Of a DNA stretch of 64,000 bases, positions 27,870 to 36,040 are shown one piece after another. Both the position numbers and the translations under genes were made by a program. Source of the DNA: JAWQFO01 sp033436665 (lineage in GTDB: Bacteria > Pseudomonadota > Alphaproteobacteria > Rhodobacterales > Rhodobacteraceae); contig NZ_JAWQFO010000007.1 of the NCBI RefSeq assembly GCF_033436665.1, positions 229,163 through 293,162 of the forward strand, given 5' to 3'. Numbering within the stretch: the stretch's first letter is position 1; each line of letters opens with the position of its first letter. A model generated the notes under the pieces. It was not told where the DNA came from, searched no databases, and worked only from the letters and a program-made list of their open reading frames with translations.

Positions 27870-28983
27870 TGAACCGCTCGAGGTGGAAATCGGTATCGCC
27901 GAACCGGTGATCCGACATGACGATGCGCTTGGCGACATGCGCGAGTTCATATTCCTGCGTCATCGCGATGCCGCCGTGCATCTGGATGCTTTCTTCGGCC
28001 ACCATTCGCCCGATGCGCCCGATCAGGTTTTTGGCAGCGCTGACTTGGCGTTCGCGCACAGCCCGGTCGGACCCAAGATGTCCCGCGGCATTGATGACGG
28101 CGGAGCGGGCCTGTTCCAGTTCGATCAGCAGATCGGCGAAGCGATGCGCCAGCGCCTGGAAACTGCCGATGGGGCGCCCGAATTGCTTGCGGGTCTGCAG
28201 GTACTGGCGGGTCAGTTCGACCGCCGTTTCCATGCCGCCCAGCGTCTCGGCACAAAGTGCGGCGTTGGCCGCGGCTACCCGCTCTTCGATGGCCGGGAAG
28301 GCTTCGCCCGCCGCGCCCAGCCGCGCCGTCTCGGGGAGTGTGACGTCTTGCAGAGTGACTTCCGCGGCCCGTCCGCCGGCCAGCAACCGGTAGCCCTGCA
28401 TCGAAAGCCCCTCGGTATCCCGCGGCACAAGGAAGAGCGAAATGCCGTTCGCGTCATCCACCGCGCCGGCTTCGCGGGCCGAGACGACAATGAGATCGGC
28501 GGCTTCGGCGTTGACCACGACGGCCTTGCGCCCGTTCAGCACGACGCTGCCGTTCCGGTCCACCGCCGTGGTATCGACGCGCGAGAGATCGTAGCGGCTT
28601 GCCGGCTCGCCATGCGCCAGCGCCAGCTGCAACGCGCCGGCGATCAGAGGCTCGAGGTGGCTGCGTTGCGCGTCGTCGCCCAGCGATGCGATCAGGCCGC
28701 CCGCCAGCAGCGCACTATCGAGCACCGGCTCGACGACGCCAGCGCGCCCGAGTTCCTCGAAGACAACGGCGATATCGAACCCCGCACCGCCAAAGCCGCC
28801 ATGCTCTTCGCTGAACAAAGCGCCGATCACGCCAAGCTCGGCCAGGCCATTCCAGACCTCCGCCGAGAACCCTGCGTCACTCTCGAGGATCGCGTTGCGC
28901 ACGTCGGTCGAATACCGGTCCTTCAGGAAGCGTCCCAGGCTCTCCTGCAGCATCCGGCGTTCCTCGGTCAGCTCGAAATTCAT
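27850..28983 (-). CDS. Acyl-CoA dehydrogenase, PimD-like small subunit
   Basis: 377 residues: N-terminal helical domain (MNFELTEERRMLQESLGRFL), mid beta domain, and C-terminal helical domain with ARQ...KQFGRPIGSFQALAHRFADLL and SIQMHGGIAMTQEYELAHVAKR. It oxidises an acyl-CoA to the enoyl-CoA with FAD. Pairing with a second, slightly larger acyl-CoA dehydrogenase directly upstream (3-bp gap) resembles the PimC/PimD heteromer of dicarboxylate degradation and similar pairs in sterol catabolism. Assignment to one chain-length class is not possible. Confidence 0.88.
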   Translation of the reverse strand: MNFELTEERRMLQESLGRFLKDRYSTDVRNAILESDAGFSAEVWNGLAELGVIGALFSEEHGGFGGAGFDIAVVFEELGRAGVVEPVLDSALLAGGLIASLGDDAQRSHLEPLIAGALQLALAHGEPASRYDLSRVDTTAVDRNGSVVLNGRKAVVVNAEAADLIVVSAREAGAVDDANGISLFLVPRDTEGLSMQGYRLLAGGRAAEVTLQDVTLPETARLGAAGEAFPAIEERVAAANAALCAETLGGMETAVELTRQYLQTRKQFGRPIGSFQALAHRFADLLIELEQARSAVINAAGHLGSDRAVRERQVSAAKNLIGRIGRMVAEESIQMHGGIAMTQEYELAHVAKRIVMSDHRFGDTDFHLERFIDLSAA

Positions 28984-28986
28984 GGC

Positions 28987-30180
28987 TCAGCCTCCAAGCA
29001 CGGTCTTGGCGATGATCCCGCGCTGGATCTCGTTCGAGCCGCCGTAGATCGAGATCTTGCGGTTGTTGAAGTATTGCGCCGCGACGGGCCCCGCCTCGTG
29101 CGGGTCGGGCAGCGGCGCGTTGCTGCCTTCCAGCGCTTCGGAGGTAAAAGGCATCGCGTAGACGCCCGCGGCGCGCCGCGCGAGGTCGTTGATTTCTTGC
29201 CGGATCACCGTCCCCTTCACCTTGAGCATCGAACTTTCCACGCCAGGCGCCTGACCTGCGGCCGCCGAGGAGACGATGCGCAGGTTGGTGGTGGCCATCG
29301 CCATCAAGTCGATCTCGACTTTGGCGAGGCGCGCCGCGAAATGCGGGTTCTCGATCAGCGGCCGGCCCCCGGACATCTCGGCCCGCGCCACGCGCTTGAC
29401 CGCGGCAATACCTGCGAGGCTGAAGCCGACGCCCGCGATGCCGGTGCGCTCGTGGGTCAGCAGGTACTTGGCATAGGTCCAGCCCTTGTTCTCCTCGCCA
29501 ACGAGGTTCTCGACCGGCACCCGGACGTCGTCGAAGAAGACCTCGTTGACCTCCGCACCGCCGTCGAGCAGCACGATGGGCCGCACTTCGACCCCCGGCG
29601 TGCTCATGTCGATCAGCAGGAAGGAGATGCCCTCCTGCGGCTTGGCCTCGGGGTCGGTGCGCACGAGACAGAAGATCATGTTGGCGTGCTGGCCAAGCGT
29701 GGTCCAGGTCTTCTGGCCGTTGACCACGTAGTGATCGCCGTCCCGCACCGCACGGGTCTTGAGCGAGGCGAGATCAGAGCCCGCGCCGGGTTCGGAATAG
29801 CCCTGACACCACCAGTCCTCGCCCGACAGGATGCGTGGCAGCCAATGCTCCTGCTGCTCCTTCGAGCCGAATTTCTGCAGCACCGGCCCCAGCATCGACA
29901 GACCGAAGGGCACGATGCGCGGCGCGTGGTGCAGCGCAGCCTCCTCGTCGAAGATGTGGCGCTGGACGGCATTCCATTCCGCCCCGCCGAAAGATTTCGG
30001 CCAGTTCTGCGCCAGCCATCCGCGTTCGTTCAGGATCGCGTGCCAGCGCTCCATCTCCTGTTTGCTCAGGGGTTTGCCGCGGCGCACCTTCTCGGACAGC
30101 TCCTTCGGCAACTCGGCCTCGAGGAACGCCCGCACCTCGTCGCGAAAGGCGGTTTCCTCTGCGCTGTAGCTCAGGTCCAT
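28987..30180 (-). CDS. Acyl-CoA dehydrogenase, PimC-like large subunit
   Basis: 397 residues. It begins MDLSYSAEETAFRDEVRAFL and shows the FAD-contacting CQGYSEPGAGSDLASL and GQKTWTTLGQHANMIF segments, with GGSNEIQRGIIAKTVLG at the C-terminus. The start at 30180 follows GGGAGGA. It is the partner of the 377-residue dehydrogenase just downstream; such pairs often form an alpha2beta2 enzyme that handles bulky or dicarboxylic acyl-CoAs. Confidence 0.9.
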   Translation of the reverse strand: MDLSYSAEETAFRDEVRAFLEAELPKELSEKVRRGKPLSKQEMERWHAILNERGWLAQNWPKSFGGAEWNAVQRHIFDEEAALHHAPRIVPFGLSMLGPVLQKFGSKEQQEHWLPRILSGEDWWCQGYSEPGAGSDLASLKTRAVRDGDHYVVNGQKTWTTLGQHANMIFCLVRTDPEAKPQEGISFLLIDMSTPGVEVRPIVLLDGGAEVNEVFFDDVRVPVENLVGEENKGWTYAKYLLTHERTGIAGVGFSLAGIAAVKRVARAEMSGGRPLIENPHFAARLAKVEIDLMAMATTNLRIVSSAAAGQAPGVESSMLKVKGTVIRQEINDLARRAAGVYAMPFTSEALEGSNAPLPDPHEAGPVAAQYFNNRKISIYGGSNEIQRGIIAKTVLGG

Positions 30181-30193
30181 GTGCGTCCTCCCT

Positions 30194-31366
30194 TCAGAAG
30201 ATCTCGAAAAGCCCCGCCGCGCCCATGCCACCACCGATGCACATGGTCACCACGCCCAGCTTCGCGCCGCGCCGCCTGCCCTCGCGCAATAGATGGCCGG
30301 TCATGCGGGCTCCGGTCATGCCGAAGGGGTGGCCGATGGCGATGGAGCCGCCGTTGACGTTGTACTTCTCGGGGTCGATGCCCAACCGGTCGCGGCAATA
30401 AAGCGCCTGGCTCGCAAAGGCCTCGTTCAGTTCCCAAAGGTCGATTTCGTCGATCTTGAGCCCGTTTCGTTCGAGCAGCCTCGGCACGGCAAAGACCGGT
30501 CCGATGCCCATCTCGTCCGGCTCGCAGCCGGCGACGGCAAAGCCCTTGAACGCCCCCATCGGCTCCAGCCCAAGCCGTTCGGCCGCGTCGTCCGCCATGA
30601 CGACGACCGCCGCCGCACCGTCCGAAAGCTGGCTGGCGTTGCCTGCGGTGACGAAGCCGCCGTCGCGCACGGGCGCGAGGCCGGCCAGACCGTCGAGCGT
30701 CGTGCCGGGACGATTGCACTCGTCCCGGTCGACGGTCACCTCGCGGTCGGAAATGTCCCCGGTCTCCTTGTCCTTCACCGCCATGACCGTGCGCATCGGA
30801 ACGATCTCTTCGTCGAAGACGCCGTTCTGCTGGGCCGCAGCGATGCGCTGCTGGCTGCGCAGCGCATAGGCGTCCTGCGCTTCGCGGCTGACACCGTAAC
30901 GTGCGGCCACGACGTCGGCGGTCTCGATCATCGTCATGTAGACATCGGGCTTGTGCTCGGCCAGCCAGGGTTCCGGCACACTCCTGGTCTCGGGTTGCAC
31001 GAGGCTGATGCTTTCGACACCGCCCGCGACCATCGGACCCGCGCCTTCCTGCACGATGGCGTTGGCGGCCAGGGCGACGGTCTGCAGTCCCGACGAGCAG
31101 TAGCGGTTCACCGTCATCCCGCCCACGCTGATCGGCAGGCCGGCGCGCAGCGCGATCTGGCGCGCAATATTCTGCCCGGTGGCGCCTTCGGGAAAGCCGC
31201 AGCCGATAGCGCAATCCTCGATCGTGGCGGGGTCGATACCGGCCCGCGCGACCGCAGCCTCGACGACATGACCGCCCATCGTGGCCCCGTGCGTCCGGTT
31301 GAACGACCCGCGGAACGACTTCGCCAGCCCGGTCCGGGCGGCGGATACGATGACGGCCTGTTTCAC
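30194..31366 (-). CDS. Acetyl-CoA acyltransferase (thiolase)
   Basis: 390 residues. The catalytic Cys90 lies in NRYCSSGLQT; the second His is in NGGSIAIGHPFGMTG and the second Cys in MCIGGGMGAAG. It cleaves 3-ketoacyl-CoA to acetyl-CoA and a shortened acyl-CoA. The GTG start overlaps the end of the upstream multifunctional gene as GTGA, indicating translational coupling. Its place after a FadJ-like gene and before two acyl-CoA dehydrogenases mirrors pimF-(A)-B-C-D. Confidence 0.93.
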   Translation of the reverse strand: MKQAVIVSAARTGLAKSFRGSFNRTHGATMGGHVVEAAVARAGIDPATIEDCAIGCGFPEGATGQNIARQIALRAGLPISVGGMTVNRYCSSGLQTVALAANAIVQEGAGPMVAGGVESISLVQPETRSVPEPWLAEHKPDVYMTMIETADVVAARYGVSREAQDAYALRSQQRIAAAQQNGVFDEEIVPMRTVMAVKDKETGDISDREVTVDRDECNRPGTTLDGLAGLAPVRDGGFVTAGNASQLSDGAAAVVVMADDAAERLGLEPMGAFKGFAVAGCEPDEMGIGPVFAVPRLLERNGLKIDEIDLWELNEAFASQALYCRDRLGIDPEKYNVNGGSIAIGHPFGMTGARMTGHLLREGRRRGAKLGVVTMCIGGGMGAAGLFEIF

Positions 31367-33459
31367 GCCGCGGCCTCCTTGTTGAGATCGTCGAAGGTGC
31401 GCTCCTTGTCCACCAGCGTTTTCAGAAGCGGGGCCGGTTGCCAGAAGAAATCATCCTCTTGGGCGTAGCCTTCGATATCGGCCAGCAACGCCGGCAACCC
31501 GACCATGTCCGCCCATTTCAGCGGCCCTCCGCGGTAGCGCGGGAAGCCGTAGCCGAAGAGCAGCACCATATCGACGTCGAGCGGCCGCCGGGCGATGCCG
31601 TCGCCGACGACCTTCGCCGCCTCGTTGACCATCGCGGCCATGTAGCGGCGCTGGATCTCATCCTCGCTGAAATCGCGCGGCGTGATACCGCGCTCGGCGC
31701 GTTCCGCCTCGACATACTCCATGACCTGCGGGTTCGGCGTGCCGCCGCGCTGGTCCTTTTCGTAGATGTAGAAACCCTTACCGGTCTTCTGGCCGAAGTT
31801 GCCCTCTTCGCAGAGCCGGTCGGCGTAGCGCCCGACCCGGGCGCGCGGATCGAGCGTCGGTGCCTTGCGCTTGCGCGTGGCCCAGCCGATGTCGAGCCCG
31901 GCGAGGTCGGAGACCTCGAATGGGCCCATCGCAAACCCGAAGTTGCGGATCGCTGAGTCGATCTCGAAGGGTGTCGCGCCGTCGAGCACCATGTGGTCCG
32001 CCGCGGCCCGGAAAGTGGCGAGGATGCGGTTGCCTATGAACCCGTCGCAGACGCCCGCGCGCACCGACACCTTGCCCAGCCGCTTGCCAAGCGCAAATCC
32101 CGTCGCCACGACCTCGGGCGCGGTGGCGTCTGCGACGACGATTTCGAGCAGCTTCATGACATGCGCCGGCGAGAAGAAATGCAGCCCGATCACATCCTCG
32201 GGTCGCCTGGTGGCCGCCGCAATCTCGTTCACGTCGAGATACGAGGTGTTGGTCGCCAGCACGCAGCCCGGTTTGCAGACAGCATCGAGCCTGCCGAAAA
32301 CCTCGCGCTTGACCTCCATGTCTTCGAACACCGCCTCGACCACCAGGTCGACCTCGGACAAGGCGTCATAGTCCGTTGCGAGGGTCAGCGCCCCGTTGAG
32401 AAGCGCGTCGTGCTTCTCGCGGCTGATCTTGCCGCGCTTTACCGCTGCGGACAGGTTTCCGTCGATCCGGCTATGGGCGGCGTCGGCGGCCTCTTGCGTC
32501 ATCTCGACCAGCGTGACCGAAAGGCCGGAGAGCAGCGCCGCCGTGGCGATCCCCGCGCCCATCGTGCCGCCGCCGATGACGCCGACTGACTTGACGTCCC
32601 GCGGCGCAACGTCCTTGAGCTCCGGCAAGGCCCCCACAGCGCGCTCCGAAAAGAACGCGTGGATCATGCCCTGCCGTTGATCCGTCTTCATCAGGTCCCA
32701 GAACATCTGGCGCTCGGCCTTCAACCCTTCCGCGAAAGGAAGTTCCGACGCCGCCTGGACAGCGCGCACGGCCTGTGCCGGCGCGATCTGTCCGCGCCCA
32801 CGCTTCAGCACCGAAGCATAGGTCGCATCCCAGTCGATCGGGGCAGGCGCTGGCATCTCGCTGACCGGGCGGCGCGCTGCACCCTCGGCAAGCAGTCGTT
32901 CCGCATAAGCCAGACCGACGGTTTCCGGGTCGCCCTCCTCGATGGCGTCGACGATTCCGAGGTCCTCCGCCTCGCCGGCACCGATCTGGCGCCCCGACGT
33001 GATGATCTCGATCGCCATTTCAGCCCCGATCACCCGCGGCAGGCGCTGCGTGGCCCCTGCCCCGGGAATGAGGCCGAGGTTCACCTCGGGCAGGCCGACG
33101 CGGGCCGAGGGCTGGGCGATGCGGTAATGCGCCGACAGTGCCACCTCGAGCCCGCCGCCGAGCGAGACCCCGTGCATCGAGGCCACGACCAGCAGCGGAG
33201 AGGATTCAATGCGATTGCAGACATCCGGCAGGTGCGGCTCGAGCGGGGTCTTGCCGAACTCACGGATGTCGGCCCCGGCGATGAAGGCGCGACCTTCGCC
33301 GACGATCAGCACCGCGCGCACGTTCTCGTCCGCCTCGGCCTCATCCATGCGCTCCATCATCCCCTGCCTGACCGCGTGGCTCAGCGCGTTCACCGGCGGA
33401 TTGGTGATGCGCAGTACGGCGATTTCGCCCTGACGTTCGTAAGTGATCTTGTCGGTCAT
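31363..33459 (-). CDS. Enoyl-CoA hydratase / 3-hydroxyacyl-CoA dehydrogenase fusion (PimF/FadJ-like)
   Basis: 698 residues. The crotonase domain occupies about 1-190, with oxyanion-hole segments AFIAGADIREFG and HGVSLGGGLEVALSAHYRIA and the catalytic acid region GLPEVNLGLIPGAGATQRL. The NAD domain begins near residue 292 (GVIGGGTMGAGIA) and is followed by two 3HCDH C-terminal repeats (NRILATFRAAAD and FGYGFPRYRGG). Together they hydrate enoyl-CoA and oxidise the 3-hydroxyacyl-CoA. The start at 33459 has GGAGAG with 6-nt spacing; an ATG six bases upstream is too close to it. Confidence 0.93.
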   Translation of the reverse strand: MTDKITYERQGEIAVLRITNPPVNALSHAVRQGMMERMDEAEADENVRAVLIVGEGRAFIAGADIREFGKTPLEPHLPDVCNRIESSPLLVVASMHGVSLGGGLEVALSAHYRIAQPSARVGLPEVNLGLIPGAGATQRLPRVIGAEMAIEIITSGRQIGAGEAEDLGIVDAIEEGDPETVGLAYAERLLAEGAARRPVSEMPAPAPIDWDATYASVLKRGRGQIAPAQAVRAVQAASELPFAEGLKAERQMFWDLMKTDQRQGMIHAFFSERAVGALPELKDVAPRDVKSVGVIGGGTMGAGIATAALLSGLSVTLVEMTQEAADAAHSRIDGNLSAAVKRGKISREKHDALLNGALTLATDYDALSEVDLVVEAVFEDMEVKREVFGRLDAVCKPGCVLATNTSYLDVNEIAAATRRPEDVIGLHFFSPAHVMKLLEIVVADATAPEVVATGFALGKRLGKVSVRAGVCDGFIGNRILATFRAAADHMVLDGATPFEIDSAIRNFGFAMGPFEVSDLAGLDIGWATRKRKAPTLDPRARVGRYADRLCEEGNFGQKTGKGFYIYEKDQRGGTPNPQVMEYVEAERAERGITPRDFSEDEIQRRYMAAMVNEAAKVVGDGIARRPLDVDMVLLFGYGFPRYRGGPLKWADMVGLPALLADIEGYAQEDDFFWQPAPLLKTLVDKERTFDDLNKEAAA

Positions 33460-33612
33460 CGGCATCTCTCCGTCCTGTCGTCCCGGTCGTGCGATCACGC
33501 GCGCGACGCACACGCATTTCGGCCGTCCGGGGTCCATCCCGCTTGGCGCAGGGGCGCGCCCGGCGCACCGTAGCAACCGGTCCGCGGATGACAAGCGGTC
33601 GCGGGTGTCCGG

Positions 33613-34098
33613 TCAGCGCCGGTAGATGAAGCAGCGACCCTTCACGGCATGCTCCGGCAGGTCGATTTCCTCGAGCGTGTCGAAATACATCCGGTCGCTC
33701 GAGACCATCAGACCGCACTCCGCCAGAAGGGGCTCGACCAGCGGCGAGACCAACCGGGCAAAGCGATCGTTCTTTTCGAGATTGTGACCACCCAGATCGG
33801 CATGGATCAGCGACGCATTCGGGCCGAACCGGTCCAGCGCCGCCGGAAGGGTTTCGCGCACGTCGCCGAGGATCAGCCTCTCGTCGGGGGGCGTGCTGTC
33901 GGGATGCGAGGCGACGGCGCGTTCGAAAACGTAGATCTCGCGGCCCGGCATGATCTCGCGCATGTGGTGGTAGGTGCGCCCGTTGCCCAGGCCGAGCTCG
34001 AAAACCGGCCCCGACAGGGTATCGGTCATGCGCGCGGCATGGTCGAGGCAGGCGCGCTGGGACACCATTCGATCGATGAAGATATCCAGCCGGCTCAT
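33613..34098 (-). CDS. Small class I SAM-dependent methyltransferase-like protein (copy 1)
   Basis: 161 residues. It begins MSRL and has the SAM-binding loop ELGLGNGRTY at residues 34-43, then an acidic strand end (YVFERAV), HADLGGHN and a C-terminal RCFIYRR. It is a clear paralogue of the protein encoded at 49507-49989: same length, same start and identical glycine-rich motif at identical positions. The natural methyl acceptor is unknown. It stands alone between the beta-oxidation operon and a divergent ABC transporter operon. Confidence 0.8.
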   Translation of the reverse strand: MSRLDIFIDRMVSQRACLDHAARMTDTLSGPVFELGLGNGRTYHHMREIMPGREIYVFERAVASHPDSTPPDERLILGDVRETLPAALDRFGPNASLIHADLGGHNLEKNDRFARLVSPLVEPLLAECGLMVSSDRMYFDTLEEIDLPEHAVKGRCFIYRR

Positions 34099-34264
34099 GC
34101 GTATCCTTCCTTCGGTTGCCCGACGTTCATGCCGGTTTCACACGCGGATGTGTAGTTGAAAATACGCCGGCGATCACGATGCTGGACGTGGGTGCCGAAA
34201 TCGCGTTGACTGCGCTGAAGCAATTGCGGCCGCGACCTTTTCAACCGTTAAGTGACGCAGAACA

Positions 34265-36040
34265 TTGAGCAACGATCCTCTTCTGGAAGTCGAAGATCTC
34301 GGCATCGGGTTCGGCAAGGCCGATCCGGTGGTCAATGGCGTCAGCTTTCGCGTCATGCCGGGCGAAACCCTCGCGCTGGTGGGCGAAAGCGGGTCGGGCA
34401 AGACCCTGACCTGCCGCGCCGTCCTGCGCATCCTGCCGCAGACAGCGCAGATCCGGCACGGCTCAATCCGGTTCGGCCTCGGAGAGAAGAAGAAGGAGAT
34501 CCTGACACTCAGCGAACGCAGGATGCGAGACCTGCGCGGCGATCGCATCTCGATGATCTTCCAGGAACCGATGCGCTCGCTTTCACCGCTGCACCGGCTG
34601 GGCGACCAGGTCAGCGAGGTCTTGCATCTCCACCGCAACATGGGGCGCTCGGAAGCCAAGAAGCAGGTGCTCGACACCTTCGAGCGCGTGGGCTTTCCCG
34701 ATCCGGTGCGGGTCTGGCGCTCGTACCCGTTCGAGCTGTCGGGCGGCATGCGCCAGCGCGCGATGATCGCGATGGCGATGGTGGCCAAGCCCGAACTTCT
34801 GATCGCGGACGAGCCGACGACCGCTCTCGACGTGACGACGCAGGCGCAGGTTCTGGGCCTGATCAAGAGCCTGCAGAATGAAACCGGCATGGCGGTGATC
34901 CTCGTCACTCACAACCTCGGCGTCGTCGCCAACATGGCCGAAACGGTCGTGGTGATGAACAAGGGCCGGATCATGGAGCAGGGTCCGGCCGAGGCCGTTC
35001 TCGGCAATCCGGCGCATGGCTACACCCGCAAACTCTTTGCAGCAGCGCCGATGATCCCCGAAGTCGCGGCACCGGCGCGCGGCTTCAGCCACGAGGATCC
35101 GATCCTCGAATTGCGCAAGGTCTCCAAGACTTACACCATGCGCGCCGGGAACTGGCGCAAGCCGGTGGCGATCTCGGCCTGCTACAACGTCGATTTCAAG
35201 CTTCAGCGCGGCAAGACGCTTGCCGTGGTCGGCGAAAGCGGGTCGGGCAAGACCACCTGCGCGCGCCTCGCACTCGGGGCCGAGCCACCCGATCCCGGCG
35301 GCGAGATCCTGTTCCGCCCGGAGACCGGCGCGAACCCGATCCCGGTGCACGACATGAGCCGGGAAGAGCGCATCGCCTTCCAGCGCCAGGCGCAGATGGT
35401 GTTCCAGGATCCCTACTCGTCGCTGTCGCCGCGCATGCGGCTGGGTGACACGCTGACCGAACCGATGGAGATTCACCGCATCGGCAGCAAGGAGACCCGC
35501 CGCGAAAAGGCCGCCGAGATGCTGCGCTGGGTCGGACTCGATCCTTCGATGCTGCAACGCTACCCGCATGCGTTCTCGGGCGGCCAGCGCCAGCGCCTGT
35601 CCATCGCGCGGGCGCTGACCCTCGAGCCCAAGCTGCTGGTCTGCGACGAGCCGACCTCGGCGCTCGACGTCTCTGTGCAGGACCAGATCCTGAACCTGCT
35701 GGAAGAGATCCGTGACGGGATGGGCCTGTCCTACCTCTTCATCAGCCACGATCTTGCCGTCGTCGCGCGCATCGCCGACGAGGTCGCGGTGATGCGCCAG
35801 GGTGTGGTCGTCGAGCAGGCCCAGCCGGACACGCTGTTCTACAACCCGCAACACCCCTACACCAAGGCGCTGATCGCGGCCCAGCCCGAGCCTGACATGG
35901 ACCGTCCCATCGATCTCGAACTGGTGTCGAAGGGGGCCGGTGCGCCGACCGCCTGGCCCGAGAAGTTCCGCTTCGAAGGCGATGCCGTGCCGCGCTTGAT
36001 CGAAGTGGAGTCCGGCCATAAGGTGAGGTGCCATGCTTGA
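34265..36040 (+). CDS. Fused two-domain ABC transporter ATPase (peptide/opine type)
   Basis: 591 residues with two complete ABC ATPase domains. Walker A is GESGSGKT near residue 40 and again near 323; signatures are LSGGMRQR and FSGGQRQR; Walker B is LLIADEPTTALD and LLVCDEPTSALD. Each ends with oligopeptide-type C-terminal motifs (NPAHGYTRKL, NPQHPYTKAL). This fused layout occurs in YejF/GsiA-type importers. The TTG start at 34265 has no strong ribosome site. It heads an overlapping four-gene operon with its binding protein and two permeases. Confidence 0.93.
   Translation: MSNDPLLEVEDLGIGFGKADPVVNGVSFRVMPGETLALVGESGSGKTLTCRAVLRILPQTAQIRHGSIRFGLGEKKKEILTLSERRMRDLRGDRISMIFQEPMRSLSPLHRLGDQVSEVLHLHRNMGRSEAKKQVLDTFERVGFPDPVRVWRSYPFELSGGMRQRAMIAMAMVAKPELLIADEPTTALDVTTQAQVLGLIKSLQNETGMAVILVTHNLGVVANMAETVVVMNKGRIMEQGPAEAVLGNPAHGYTRKLFAAAPMIPEVAAPARGFSHEDPILELRKVSKTYTMRAGNWRKPVAISACYNVDFKLQRGKTLAVVGESGSGKTTCARLALGAEPPDPGGEILFRPETGANPIPVHDMSREERIAFQRQAQMVFQDPYSSLSPRMRLGDTLTEPMEIHRIGSKETRREKAAEMLRWVGLDPSMLQRYPHAFSGGQRQRLSIARALTLEPKLLVCDEPTSALDVSVQDQILNLLEEIRDGMGLSYLFISHDLAVVARIADEVAVMRQGVVVEQAQPDTLFYNPQHPYTKALIAAQPEPDMDRPIDLELVSKGAGAPTAWPEKFRFEGDAVPRLIEVESGHKVRCHA

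Noticed and set aside
27883..30357. An 824-residue plus-strand frame antisense to the two acyl-CoA dehydrogenases.
   Set aside because: It has no domain, is biased in composition and is fully explained by the opposite-strand genes.
34099..34264. Promoter for the ABC operon near TTGACT (about 34207).
   Set aside because: No -10-like hexamer is found at 16-18 nt spacing, so the match is probably chance.
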